Assembly (NCBI RefSeq): GCF_035989305.1
Contig: NZ_CP108514.1
Coordinates: 4,030,501 to 4,094,500 of the forward strand
Source of the DNA: Streptomyces sp. NBC_01233
GTDB lineage: Bacteria; Actinomycetota; Actinomycetes; Streptomycetales; Streptomycetaceae
Direction: 5' to 3'
Length of the DNA: 64,000 bases
Part shown: positions 32,172-40,984 of the stretch, one piece after another
How positions within the stretch are numbered: the first letter of the stretch is position 1
Layout of the letters: every line of letters starts with the position of its first letter
Notes under the pieces: model-generated
Told to the model about the DNA's origin: nothing
The model's input: only the letters and a program-made list of their open reading frames with translations
Databases searched by the model: none
Program-made: the position numbers and the translations under genes

Positions 32172-32566
32172 ATGCTCGCGCGACAGAACATCCCCTCCAC
32201 CACCCCACCCCGATCCCCCCGGAACGCCACCGTGGCATCCACTACGGCTACTGGTTCGAGGCCCTCTGCTACGTGGACGCGTACGACCAGACGCCCGAAC
32301 TGCTCGACCGGGTCATGCTGGACACCCCCGAGGAGGCCGTCCGCCTGGTCCGGATCCAGATCCGGACCACCCAGCCCTTCGCCCTGTCACCGGCCGAGGT
32401 GGACCGCGCACTCGCCTGGTCGGACAGCGGCGGCCGCATCCCGACCCTCACCGCACTCCACCGCGGCGAAGTCGCCGGCTTCAGCATCGTCCTGCGCAAC
32501 GGGATCCGCGCCGAGTGGCGCGTACGCCCCGTCGACTACCTCTCCCTGACCGTCGCGCACCGCTAA
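32172..32566 (+). pseudogene. Unknown small protein gene with -1 frameshift in a C-run
   Basis: ATG 32172 has GGAG seven bases upstream and opens MLARQNIPSTTPPRSP. At the run CCCCCC (32215-32220) the good coding sequence moves to another frame: PPERHRGIHYGYWFEALCYV, then AYDQTPELLDRVMLDTPEEA, to the TAA at 32564-32566. One additional C would restore a single frame of about 131 residues. It may be a real disruption, a phase-variable run or an assembly error. I do not recognise the family. The second half alone could start at GTG 32273. Confidence 0.6.
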
Positions 32567-32760
32567 GAACCGGCCGATGGCCCACCACCGCCATCACGCT
32601 TGCTGCCGCAACGGCCTGCCCGAGGCGGTAGCTTGAGCCGCACGGCCACGAGCCAAGACCTCGCCTGGCTCGATGTGTGCACTCCCGAACAATGCAACTC
32701 GCCAGTACGCAAAGATCATGCGAAGGTTTGTTCGTTTGACGGGGGCGTACGGGGGGCTTG

Positions 32761-33216
32761 GTGGGGTTTGACGAGGAGTGGGCTCAGCTGCGGGCGGGGG
32801 CAGCTGGTCGCGCGGCCGCGGCTCCGGCTGTCGTCGCAGCCATCGAGGTCGATCCGGTGACGGCCGCGCGGGAGGCGGCGACTGCGCGGCTGGCGGACTT
32901 CCGTAGCCGAGTCGTGCTCGTACCGTCAGACGATCGGGGCGGCCTCTGGACGACCCAACTCGGCGGCCTGGACTGGATTTGCGCGTTCTCGGACGAGGAG
33001 ACCCTGAGCCGCTTCGCCGTGGCTCGGGACGAGGCCGCGCAGGAGTGGACGTACCGCCGGGTGATCGGTGCGCGGCTGCTGGACGAGGTGATACCGGCGC
33101 TGGACTTCCCGTGCGGGGTCGCGCTCGACGCGGCGGGGCCTGAGGGAATCGTATTTCCCCCGATGCGGGGGATCGTGCCGGACGCGGCGGCACTGGACGG
33201 GGAGGCGGCCGCGTGA
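32761..33216 (+). CDS. SseB-like protein at the head of the RHS operon
   Basis: The protein of about 151 residues starts at GTG 32761 or TTG 32758, after a G-rich stretch that could serve as ribosome site. The middle resembles the SseB fold: VVLVPSDDRGGLWTTQLGGL, WICAFSDEETLSRFAVARD, and the late FPCGVALDAAGPEGIVFPP. SseB-like proteins often sit next to WXG or RHS toxin genes of type VII secretion. Its stop overlaps the next start as GTGA, so the genes are one operon. Confidence 0.7.
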   Translation: MGFDEEWAQLRAGAAGRAAAAPAVVAAIEVDPVTAAREAATARLADFRSRVVLVPSDDRGGLWTTQLGGLDWICAFSDEETLSRFAVARDEAAQEWTYRRVIGARLLDEVIPALDFPCGVALDAAGPEGIVFPPMRGIVPDAAALDGEAAA

Positions 33217-33846
33217 GCGGGGACGGGGCGGATCTCGACGTCTCGAAGCAGGCGTTGGGCGAGATCGCCAAGGGGATCACGGACAGTCTGGCCGAGTTGA
33301 AGGAACTCGGGTCGGTGGGCACGGCGAGCATGGGCGGCGGTTTCACCGAGCTGGGGCTCACGGGAATGGAGACTGGGCACGAGGGTCTGACGTCCACGCT
33401 GGGCACGTTCTGCGAACGCTGGGGCTGGGGGGGTCCGCTCGCTGGTGCAGCAGGGGAACGCGTTCGCCCAGAACGTGGGCCTGTCGGCGGGCGTGATGCA
33501 CGAGCAGGACCAGTACATCCAGGGCAGCTTCAAGGTCGTGACGAACGCGGCGCTCGGCAATCCGTACGCCTCCGAGAAGGACGTCATCGACAAGGACTGG
33601 GGCGAGGTCTTCTCCGACAACCCGATCACCCAGATCCGGGATGCCGACTACAGCCCCGAATCCTTCGGCCGGGCCACGGAGAACGGCAACGAGGCCTGGA
33701 AGACCGCGGTCCGGGACGTCAACAGCTCCGACATCCTCCTGTCCAACCAGATCCTCGACGCCGTCGGACTACGCGACGACATGGACGGCATGGTGAACGA
33801 GTTCGTCGGCCCCGCACCCGAGCCGCAGCCGGGTGGTGAGGGCTGA
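33213..33846 (+). pseudogene. WXG/type VII-associated protein gene with +1 frameshift in a G-run
   Basis: GTG 33213 opens LDVSKQALGEIAKGITDSL and LGTFCERWGWG. Coding sense then moves to a second frame, SLVQQGNAFAQNVGLSAG, then SFKVVTNAALGNPYASEKD, and ends at TGA 33844-33846. The shift lies in seven Gs at about 33434-33440. Removing one G gives a continuous protein of about 210 residues. The stop overlaps the RHS start as ATGA, as expected of an intact operon. Whether the shift is biological or a base-calling error cannot be told here. Confidence 0.65.
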
Positions 33847-36800
33847 TGACGGACTGGGGCGGCCTGGTCGACAAGGGTCTCGACAAGATCGGGGACGGGG
33901 TCGATTCGGCGAAGAAGGTCATCGGCCACGGGGTGGACCGTGCCACCGACGAGGTCGGTGGCGCACTCGACCGGGCCGGCGCGCACGACTGGGCCGACAA
34001 GGTCGAGGACTTCGGCGACGGCGTCGCCTCCCGTCTCGGGGCCTCGGTACGGGAGCAGGAGCTCGGCCAGAGCGAGCAGGCGGACGAGCTGGTCCACGGC
34101 AAGTCGTCGGCGATCCGGACGGCCGCCAAGCACTTCACCGACTTCCAGGCGGCTTTCGAGCGGGTCGGTCAGGGCATGAAGGCCCTCGACTCTGACCGGT
34201 GGAAGGGGCAGGCCGCCGACGCGTTCCGCGAGAAGTTCGCGATGCACCCCACCGACTGGCTGCGCGCCTCCGACGCGTGCGAGTCGGCGAGCGGCGCGCT
34301 CACCCACTACGCGGAGACGGTGGATTGGGCACAGACACAGGCAGCGGAGGCCATCGCGCTCCACAAGGCTGCGGTGAAGGCGTCGAAGGACGCCCACGAC
34401 GCACATGTCGCCAAGGAGGATGCCTACAAGGCCGCGTCGAAAGCCGGCCGCGATCCGGGCCCGGTGCCGATGGAGGGCACCGACCCGGGTGAGGCCGCCC
34501 GCAAGCGGGCCAAGGAGATCCTCGACGAGGCTCGCAGACAGCGCGACGATGCCGCCACGACGGCCGAGCGCACCCTCAAGGCCGCCATGGAACACGCACC
34601 GGCCGACCCCCCGGCGATGGACCAGCTCCTGGCCGGGTTCGGCGACTACGTGGGCTCGGAGGCCGTCGAGCTCAACCACTTCGTGGGCGGGGTGGCCAAG
34701 GGCGCGGCGGGGACGCTGAACTTCGCCCGCGGCCTGAACCCCTTCGACCCGTACAACCTGACGCACCCGGCCGACTTCCAGCAGAACTTCAGCATGACGC
34801 TGGCCGGTCTCGTCTCCACCGCGTCCCACCCCGAACGCATCCCCGGCCCGATGATCGACAGCTTCATGAAGGACCCCAGCGAATTCCTGGGCCGTCTCGT
34901 CCCCGATCTCATCGGCTCGAAGGGCCTGCCCACCCTCCGAGCCGGCGCACGGTTCGCCGAGGAAGCGGCGACCACGGGCACCGCGCGGGCGGCCACGAAG
35001 GCCGAAGCCGAGGCTGCGGCCCGCCGCAAGGCCGACCTGGAGTGCAAGGGCGACCCGGTCGACGTCGCGACGGGCCGGATGGTCCTGCCGCAGACCGACC
35101 TGGTCCTCCCGGGCTCGCTGCCGCTCGTGTTCACCCGTACCTTCGAGTCCTCGTACCGCGCGGGCCGCTGGTTCGGCCCGTCCTGGGCGTGCACGGTCGA
35201 CCAGCGCCTGGAGATCGACGAGGAAGGCGTCATCCTCGTACGCGAGGACGGCAGCCTGCTCGCCTATCCGCACCCCGAGCCCGGAACCCCCGTGCTCCCC
35301 GGCCACGGTCAGCGCTGGCCACTCGTCCTCGACGCGGACGGCGGATACACGGTCACCGACCCCGAGTCCGGCCACGTCCGTCACTTCACGGACGAGGGCC
35401 TCCTCAGCCAGCTCGACGACCGGGGCGGCGCCTGGATCGCCTTCGCGTACGACGAGACGGGCGCGCCGACCGGCCTGTCCCACAGCGGCGGCTACGAGGT
35501 GCGCCTCAGCTCATGGGAAGGCCGAATAACCGGCCTCGTCCTCGTCGACGGCACCGAGGTGCTCCGCTACGCGTACACGGACGGCCACCTCACCCACGTC
35601 ACCAACTCCTCAGGCCGCCCCCTCCGGTTCGGCTACGACGAACTCGGCCGGATCACCTCCTGGACCGACACCAACGACCGCCATTTCGCCTACGTCTACG
35701 ACGACCGGCACCGCTGCACCGCCCAGTCCGGCACCAACGGCCACCTCAACGTCCGCTTCACCTATGGGGACGGCTCCACCACCTACACCGACTCCCTCGG
35801 CCACGGAACCCGGTACCTGGTCAACGACCGCGCCCAGATCACGGCGGAGATCGACGCCACGGGCGCCACCACCCACCTCACCCACGACGCGTACAACCGC
35901 CTGCTGACGCGTACCGACCCGCTGGGCCACACGACGCGCTACGTCTACGACGAGCAGGGGCGGCTCACCACGGTCGTCCGCCCGGACGGTCGCGAGGTAC
36001 GGGCCGAGTACGACGCCCTGGGCCTGCCGGTCAAGGTGATCCAGCCGGACGGCCGGGTCACGCAGTCAACGTACGACGCCCGCGGCAACCGCATCTCCGC
36101 CACCGCCCCGGCAGGAACCACGAACCACTTCACCTACGACACCCGCGGCCACCTGGCCTCGGTGACGGACGCCCTGGGCGCAATCACCACGGTCCGCTGC
36201 GACCCAGCCGGCCTGCCCGTTGAGATCACCAACCCGCTGGGTGCGACGACCCGCTACACCCGCGACTCCTTCGGCCGTCCCACCGCCATCACCGATCCCC
36301 TCGGCCACACCACCCGTCTCACCTGGAGTGTGGAGGGACGCCTGCTCCACCGGGCGACCGCCGACGGCAACACGGAATCCTGGACCTACGACGGCGAGGG
36401 CAACTGCACCTCCCATACCGACCCGGTGGGCGGAGTGACGCTCTCCGAGTACGGGGACTTCGACCTCCTGACCTCCCGCACCGGCCCGGACGGGGTCCGC
36501 TACTCCTTCACCCACGACACGGAGCTCCGCCTCACCGGAGTCACCAACCCCCAGGGCCTGACCTGGACCTACACCTACGACCCGGTCGGCCGCCTCGCCT
36601 CCGAGACCGACTTCGACGACCGCGCCCTGACCTACGCGTACGACGCCGCGGGCCGCCTTGCTTCCCGTACGAACGCACTCGGCGCCACAACCACCTACAC
36701 GCACGACTCCCTCTCCCAGCTCCTCCGCAAGCAGACAGCGGACGGCATCACGTCGTACGCGTACGACGTCTTCGGCGAGCTCGCCCGGGCCGTCTCGCCG

Positions 36801-38441
36801 GACGGCACCACGCTGACCCTGCTACGGGACCGGTTCGGACGCGTCGTCTCGGAAACAGTCGACGGACGCGCCCTCTCCCACACCTACGACGCCGCGGGCC
36901 GCAGAGCCGGCCGTACCACCCCCGCCGGGGCGCAGTCCGAGTGGACCTACGACGCGGCCGGCCGCCGCAGCGCCCTCAATGCATCTGGCCGCACCCTGGC
37001 CTTCGAACGGGATGCCGCAGGCCGGGAACTGACCCGCACCATCGGCGCGGACCTCGACCTGGTGCAGGCGTACGACCCACTCGGGCGCCTCACCGACCAG
37101 CACCTAGTCGGCCAGGACGGCCGCACCCTACAGCGCCGCGGCTACAGCTACCGCGCCGACGGCGCTCTCACGGCCATCGACGACGCACTCGCAGGCCTCC
37201 GCACCTTCACCCTGGACGCGGCGGCCCGGGTAACGGCAGTCGACGCGTCCAACTGGTCGGAGCTTTACGCCTACGACGAGGCCGGCAACCAGACCAGCGC
37301 TTCCTGGCCGACCCGCCACCCAGGCGCCGAGTCCCAAGGCGACCGTTCATACCAGGGCACCCGCATCACCCGCGCCGGCTCGATCCGCTACGAGCACGAC
37401 GCCCTCGGGCGGGTCGTCCTCCGCCAGAAGACCCGCCTGTCCCGCAAGCCCGACACGTGGTGCTACGAGTGGGACGCGGAAGACCGCCTGACCGGGGTCA
37501 CCACCCCCGACGGCACACGATGGCGCTACCGCTACGACGCCCTGTCCCGCCGCACGGCCAAACAACGCCTCGCGCCCACCGGCGAGGTGTCGGAAGAAAC
37601 CCTCTTCACGTGGGACAGCACCACCCTGTGCGAGGAGACGACCGGCCAGGTCACCCTCACCTGGACCCACAACGGCCTCCACCCCCTCACCCAGGCGGAA
37701 CGCGTCCTCGGCACCACCGACGAACGCTTCTTCGCCATCGTCACGGACCTCATCGGCACCCCCCGCGAACTGATCGACGAGTCCGGCGACATCGCCTGGC
37801 GCGCCCGCTCCACCCTCTGGGGCTCCACCACCTGGACCCGCAACGCCACCGCCTACACCCCCCTCCGCTTCCCGGGCCAGTACTTTGACCCCGAGACAGG
37901 CCTCCACCACAACTACTTCCGCACATACGACCCCGAAACAGCCCGCTACCTCACCCCGGACCCCCTGGGCCTGACGCCCGCCCCGAACCCGGGCACCTAC
38001 GTCCACAACCCCCACACCTGGTCGGATCCTCACGGACTTGCTCCGGAGGGGTGCCCCGAGGAACCTGTCAAGCTGTATCGATCTCCACACGCGGGCAACA
38101 AAGCACTCGAGGCTCACGGCCTTGACCCTTCCCTTCACCCGGCCACAACGAAAGGCGGCGCTGGCACCGCCTATCTCGGAGAGAGCGAAGAGGTCGCTCG
38201 TAGGTACGCAGTCCAGGGAGGGTACGAGGACGGATACCACGAGTTCGTCATGAAGCCAGGATTCTTGGAGGCATTCCCACCGGATGGACATCCCGGCGGA
38301 CCAAAACTCCGAATCCCACACGACAATAGGCCGGGCGAGTGGCAGTGGATCATCGATCAAGGCGACATCCCCCACTTCAACTCATTCATCGACGACGTCA
38401 CATGGATCAACTGGTACGAAGGATACCGCTGGCTAGATTGA
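33846..38441 (+). CDS. RHS-repeat polymorphic toxin with WXG-type N-terminus
   Basis: The 1531-residue protein has an N-terminal helical part with a WXG motif (DRWKGQAADAFREKF, about 116-130), which points to type VII-like export. A DUF6531 segment (ECKGDPVDVATGRM, about 398) follows, then dozens of YD repeats (for example HTTRYVYDEQGRL, TTYTHDSLSQL) over about 560-1310. The core signature is YFDPETGLHHNYFRTYDPET, then YLTPDPLGL. The variable tip (about 1400-1531) includes VKLYRSPHAGNKALEAHG, GTAYLGESEEVARRYA and GEWQWIIDQGDIPHF. The tip is weakly like ADP-ribosyltransferase toxins. The shell would protect the toxin until delivery to a rival. Confidence 0.9.
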   Translation: MTDWGGLVDKGLDKIGDGVDSAKKVIGHGVDRATDEVGGALDRAGAHDWADKVEDFGDGVASRLGASVREQELGQSEQADELVHGKSSAIRTAAKHFTDFQAAFERVGQGMKALDSDRWKGQAADAFREKFAMHPTDWLRASDACESASGALTHYAETVDWAQTQAAEAIALHKAAVKASKDAHDAHVAKEDAYKAASKAGRDPGPVPMEGTDPGEAARKRAKEILDEARRQRDDAATTAERTLKAAMEHAPADPPAMDQLLAGFGDYVGSEAVELNHFVGGVAKGAAGTLNFARGLNPFDPYNLTHPADFQQNFSMTLAGLVSTASHPERIPGPMIDSFMKDPSEFLGRLVPDLIGSKGLPTLRAGARFAEEAATTGTARAATKAEAEAAARRKADLECKGDPVDVATGRMVLPQTDLVLPGSLPLVFTRTFESSYRAGRWFGPSWACTVDQRLEIDEEGVILVREDGSLLAYPHPEPGTPVLPGHGQRWPLVLDADGGYTVTDPESGHVRHFTDEGLLSQLDDRGGAWIAFAYDETGAPTGLSHSGGYEVRLSSWEGRITGLVLVDGTEVLRYAYTDGHLTHVTNSSGRPLRFGYDELGRITSWTDTNDRHFAYVYDDRHRCTAQSGTNGHLNVRFTYGDGSTTYTDSLGHGTRYLVNDRAQITAEIDATGATTHLTHDAYNRLLTRTDPLGHTTRYVYDEQGRLTTVVRPDGREVRAEYDALGLPVKVIQPDGRVTQSTYDARGNRISATAPAGTTNHFTYDTRGHLASVTDALGAITTVRCDPAGLPVEITNPLGATTRYTRDSFGRPTAITDPLGHTTRLTWSVEGRLLHRATADGNTESWTYDGEGNCTSHTDPVGGVTLSEYGDFDLLTSRTGPDGVRYSFTHDTELRLTGVTNPQGLTWTYTYDPVGRLASETDFDDRALTYAYDAAGRLASRTNALGATTTYTHDSLSQLLRKQTADGITSYAYDVFGELARAVSPDGTTLTLLRDRFGRVVSETVDGRALSHTYDAAGRRAGRTTPAGAQSEWTYDAAGRRSALNASGRTLAFERDAAGRELTRTIGADLDLVQAYDPLGRLTDQHLVGQDGRTLQRRGYSYRADGALTAIDDALAGLRTFTLDAAARVTAVDASNWSELYAYDEAGNQTSASWPTRHPGAESQGDRSYQGTRITRAGSIRYEHDALGRVVLRQKTRLSRKPDTWCYEWDAEDRLTGVTTPDGTRWRYRYDALSRRTAKQRLAPTGEVSEETLFTWDSTTLCEETTGQVTLTWTHNGLHPLTQAERVLGTTDERFFAIVTDLIGTPRELIDESGDIAWRARSTLWGSTTWTRNATAYTPLRFPGQYFDPETGLHHNYFRTYDPETARYLTPDPLGLTPAPNPGTYVHNPHTWSDPHGLAPEGCPEEPVKLYRSPHAGNKALEAHGLDPSLHPATTKGGAGTAYLGESEEVARRYAVQGGYEDGYHEFVMKPGFLEAFPPDGHPGGPKLRIPHDNRPGEWQWIIDQGDIPHFNSFIDDVTWINWYEGYRWLD

Positions 38442-38483
38442 TTACAGTCTTCACACATCTTCCGTAAAGGAGACATCCGTTAC

Positions 38484-38996
38484 ATGCAAATGATCCAAGA
38501 GTTGCAGCCCGGACAGGTCTGCAAAGGAATCGTTACCACGGTGAGCGACCACTACCTGAACGTTGAGCTGGAAGGAGGAGCGCATGGCACAATCACATCC
38601 GCGAACCTGTCATGGGTTAGGGTGGACCACCCTTCACAGGTTGCACAAGTTGGCCAGAGCGTAACCGTCGTCTTCCTGAGCGCCGATCTCGATCGCAACA
38701 TTATCTCCCTATCGCTAAAAGACATCGAACCCGACCCTTTTATTGAATTCGCCCGCACTCAGCTTGGGCAGATCGCTCTCGGGAAAGTTACGAAACTCAC
38801 CGCGATTGGAATCTTCCTGCGCTTCCCGTCAGGAATCGAGGCCCTCCTACCAAAAAGCGAGCCCCGGAATGTGGGCCTAAATCACGCCGCCGTTGGTGAC
38901 GAGTTCGAAGTCAAGGTGGAGTACATCAATGTGCACCGCCGACAGGTGCGCGTCTCCAACCCTCACACCTCATCCAACTCTCCACCTTCGCAATGA
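38484..38996 (+). CDS. Protein with two S1 RNA-binding domains, candidate RHS immunity
   Basis: The 170-residue protein carries two S1-type OB domains. The first (about 6-78) has GQVCKGIVTTVSDHYLNVEL and ADLDRNIISLSLKDIEPD. The second (about 82-158) has IALGKVTKLTAIGIFLRFPS and EYINVHRRQVRVS. AAAGGAG lies upstream of ATG 38484. ATG 38490 is an alternative. It follows the RHS toxin by 42 bp, the usual place for the immunity gene. Its base composition is clearly more AT-rich than its neighbours, which suggests recent transfer with the toxin tip. S1 domains bind RNA and occur in ribosomal protein S1. As immunity it might shield or mimic a translation target. Confidence 0.8.
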   Translation: MQMIQELQPGQVCKGIVTTVSDHYLNVELEGGAHGTITSANLSWVRVDHPSQVAQVGQSVTVVFLSADLDRNIISLSLKDIEPDPFIEFARTQLGQIALGKVTKLTAIGIFLRFPSGIEALLPKSEPRNVGLNHAAVGDEFEVKVEYINVHRRQVRVSNPHTSSNSPPSQ

Positions 38997-39046
38997 AGGC
39001 AAGCAAGGCGGACCCTTAAATTCCCGGGAGGCGAGAGTCACGAGCC

Positions 39047-39499
39047 GTGATCGTAAAATTCACCGTGCGCGCCGATCAGGGGGAACCCAGTGGGTTCGAC
39101 CGTGGAGACATCGTCTGCTCCGGCCCGCTGGGCGAAGCGAGCTCCGTGGGGCAGGTACCCGACCAGGGGATGATGCTCTACCTTTCCGTACCCGAGCTTC
39201 TCGATTCCCTCGCCGGGCTGCTGACCAGACGTTCCGTCAGCGCGTCCTTCGCTGCCATCGATTCTTCCTTCAGGCTCGATTTCCGGACGACGAGAAAGAC
39301 GATCACCGTGAAGGGTGGATCCGGACCGGTGGCACACGTCAGCCATGCCGAGCTCGCCGAAGCGGTGCTTTCGGCAGCGGAGGAGCTGGCGAGCCGACAC
39401 CTCGCGCCACCGCACCCTGAGCATCATGCTTCGGACGACTATCTCGCTGCTCTGAAGCGCTTTCAACTGGTCACGGCCCCGATCAGAGAGCCCAAGTGA
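39047..39499 (+). CDS. Hypothetical protein, possible orphan immunity gene
   Basis: The 150-residue product starts at GTG 39047 (MIVKFTVRADQGEPSGFDRG) and has a compact alpha/beta pattern (LYLSVPELLDSLAGLLTR, FRLDFRTTRKTITVKGG, then a helical LAEAVLSAAEELASRHL). The nearest GGGAGG is about 15 bases upstream, so the start is not firm. I do not recognise a family. Small unrelated genes 3' of an RHS toxin are often immunity genes left from earlier toxin tips. Confidence 0.6.
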   Translation: MIVKFTVRADQGEPSGFDRGDIVCSGPLGEASSVGQVPDQGMMLYLSVPELLDSLAGLLTRRSVSASFAAIDSSFRLDFRTTRKTITVKGGSGPVAHVSHAELAEAVLSAAEELASRHLAPPHPEHHASDDYLAALKRFQLVTAPIREPK

Positions 39500-39547
39500 C
39501 ACGCGCCGCCCTGGGAGCCCTAGGCACCCACCGTCCGGGAGCAAGAC

Positions 39548-39994
39548 ATGGCTGAGACCTTCACATATCGATTCATGAGCGGCGGCGTGGGGCTTGCCGC
39601 CAACATCACCGCCGCAGCGGCTGAGGTGGACTCCCCTCCCCCTCACGCGCTGCGCATATACGGGAACGTCCACCTTCGCCTGCCCGCCAGTGGACTGCAT
39701 TGGAAGGACGCCGCCTGGCTCGCCTTCGGGATGTCGCTGCACACAGACGAGCTGGCCGAGAGGCGACCGGGCAGCGATCACCTGGTTCTGGATGTCGCCT
39801 CTCTCGTATACCCGATTGCCGACTACCGGGCCGAAGTCGCCGCCCTCGCAATCGACGGCTGGATCCACCAGAACCTTCACCTCCCGCCTTGCGGGAGTGC
39901 GGTCCGCTACGACCGATCCGACCATCGGTTCACCTTCGACTGGGTCGGTGTCGACAGCCCGTTCGCGGACGACTGGCCACCGTTGAGCCCGTAG
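39548..39994 (+). CDS. Hypothetical protein, possible orphan immunity gene
   Basis: The 148-residue product starts MAETFTYRFMSGGVGLAANI. It has a beta-rich middle (ALRIYGNVHLRLPASGLHW, HLVLDVASLVYPIADYRAEV) and ends with FTFDWVGVDSPFADDWPPL. No signal or membrane segment is seen. It is the last gene of the array behind the RHS toxin and lies just before the right hairpin copy. I do not recognise a family. Confidence 0.6.
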   Translation: MAETFTYRFMSGGVGLAANITAAAAEVDSPPPHALRIYGNVHLRLPASGLHWKDAAWLAFGMSLHTDELAERRPGSDHLVLDVASLVYPIADYRAEVAALAIDGWIHQNLHLPPCGSAVRYDRSDHRFTFDWVGVDSPFADDWPPLSP

Positions 39995-40025
39995 GGACCG
40001 CCGGCTGCCGCTTCGGAGGTACTGC

Positions 40026-40078
40026 GGGTGGCGGCGGCGCGCGTGCACGCCCCGAGCGCGGCACGGCAGCCGCCACCC
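40026..40078. terminator. Long hairpin, right copy flanking the island
   Basis: GGGTGGCGGC at 40026-40035 pairs with GCCGCCACCC at 40069-40078. Arms and most of the loop match the hairpin at 31201-31257. It lies between the converging genes at 39994 and 40176. Confidence 0.65.
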
Positions 40079-40175
40079 CGCGACCCGCACTCGTCAAGGC
40101 GTGTCCTTGGCGTCCCCTCGCGTCGAATCGCTCCACACCAGGGTGATCAAGATGTGACGGAACGTCAACACCTCG

Positions 40176-40640
40176 TTAGAGGTACACGCGCGGTTCCCGC
40201 ACGGAGGGGTGAACTTCCGACGGCCCGTCGGAGGCGCAGTCCGACGCCGCCTTCTTCGCGCGGTCGATCTCGCACCAGATGCGTTTGCCCGCACCCTCGC
40301 GCTGCCAGCCCCAGCGGTCCGCCAGGCCGTCCACCAGCTCCAGGCCGCGACCGCCGGTGTCGTCCCCGGCCGCCTGCCGGCGGGCCGGTGCCCGGTCGCT
40401 CGCGTCGGCCACCTCGACCCGCACCCCGGGTCCCCCGAACAGCATCCGCAGCACCGCCGGACAGCCCGTGTGCACGACCGCGTTGGTGACCAGCTCGGAG
40501 ATCAGCAGGATCAGCGTCTCGGCGAGCGGCTCGTCATCCCCTATGCCCGACCCCGCCAACCGGGACCGGGCCCAACGGCGGGCCCGGCCGACCTCGGCTG
40601 GGTCCGGGCCTACCTCCAGCTGAACCTGAAGCACCTGCAC
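40176..40640 (-). CDS. RsbW-like ATP-binding protein (HATPase_c)
   Basis: The 154-residue protein has the N box ISELVTNAVVHTG, the G1 box RVEVADASDRAP and the G2 box GGRGLELVDGLADRWGW. This is the anti-sigma kinase fold found beside XRE/DUF397 genes in Streptomyces. The start is GTG 40640, with GTG 40634 as alternative. A strong palindrome lies 47 bp upstream. No XRE or DUF397 partner adjoins this copy. A truncated relative is at 31295-31408. Confidence 0.85.
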   Translation of the reverse strand: MQVLQVQLEVGPDPAEVGRARRWARSRLAGSGIGDDEPLAETLILLISELVTNAVVHTGCPAVLRMLFGGPGVRVEVADASDRAPARRQAAGDDTGGRGLELVDGLADRWGWQREGAGKRIWCEIDRAKKAASDCASDGPSEVHPSVREPRVYL

Positions 40641-40686
40641 CGCTCACACCATCCGAACCGGCGGACACTTCGCCTCGCGACAGGAT

Positions 40687-40707
40687 GGGATCACCCACTG
40701 TGATCCC
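40687..40707. promoter_or_regulatory. Palindrome upstream of the HATPase gene
   Basis: GGGATCAC-CCACT-GTGATCCC has perfect 8-bp arms. It lies 47 bp upstream of the HATPase start and could be an operator for a divergent pair of transcripts. The motif differs from the CTGAC-GTCAG regulon site. Confidence 0.6.
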
Positions 40708-40984
40708 CTTGCGGAGCAGCTTGGTTGACGTACAGTCACCACAACAAGCGCTTCGGGCATATTCCCGCGCGAAGGAGTGGGCGTGGTGCATACTGTGCGA
40801 CGCTCGCGCCGCTCAACCGCTCGCATTTGTGGGAGCGTACCGGAGCAGCCCCCCGACTCCGGTCCGTAACGAGAGGGGCGAAGGACACAAACCGATATCA
40901 ACTCTCTGTAATCGGACATGCGTCCCGTGGCGTCCCTCCCGTGCCCCGCGAAGGCCGCGCCAGGAGACGCACGACCGCGGCCGG
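40708..40984. other. Intergenic stretch, one short candidate frame
   Basis: This stretch lies between the palindrome and the acyl-CoA dehydrogenase stop. Apart from the 28-codon frame at 40783-40869 I see no gene, and no CTGAC operator. Confidence 0.4.
40783..40869 (+). CDS. Possible 28-residue peptide
   Basis: GTG 40783 has GAAGGAG five bases upstream and opens a frame VVHTVRRSRRSTARICGSVP, then EQPPDSGP and TAA. The peptide is basic with one Cys. A good ribosome site is the only support. Confidence 0.3.
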   Translation: MVHTVRRSRRSTARICGSVPEQPPDSGP

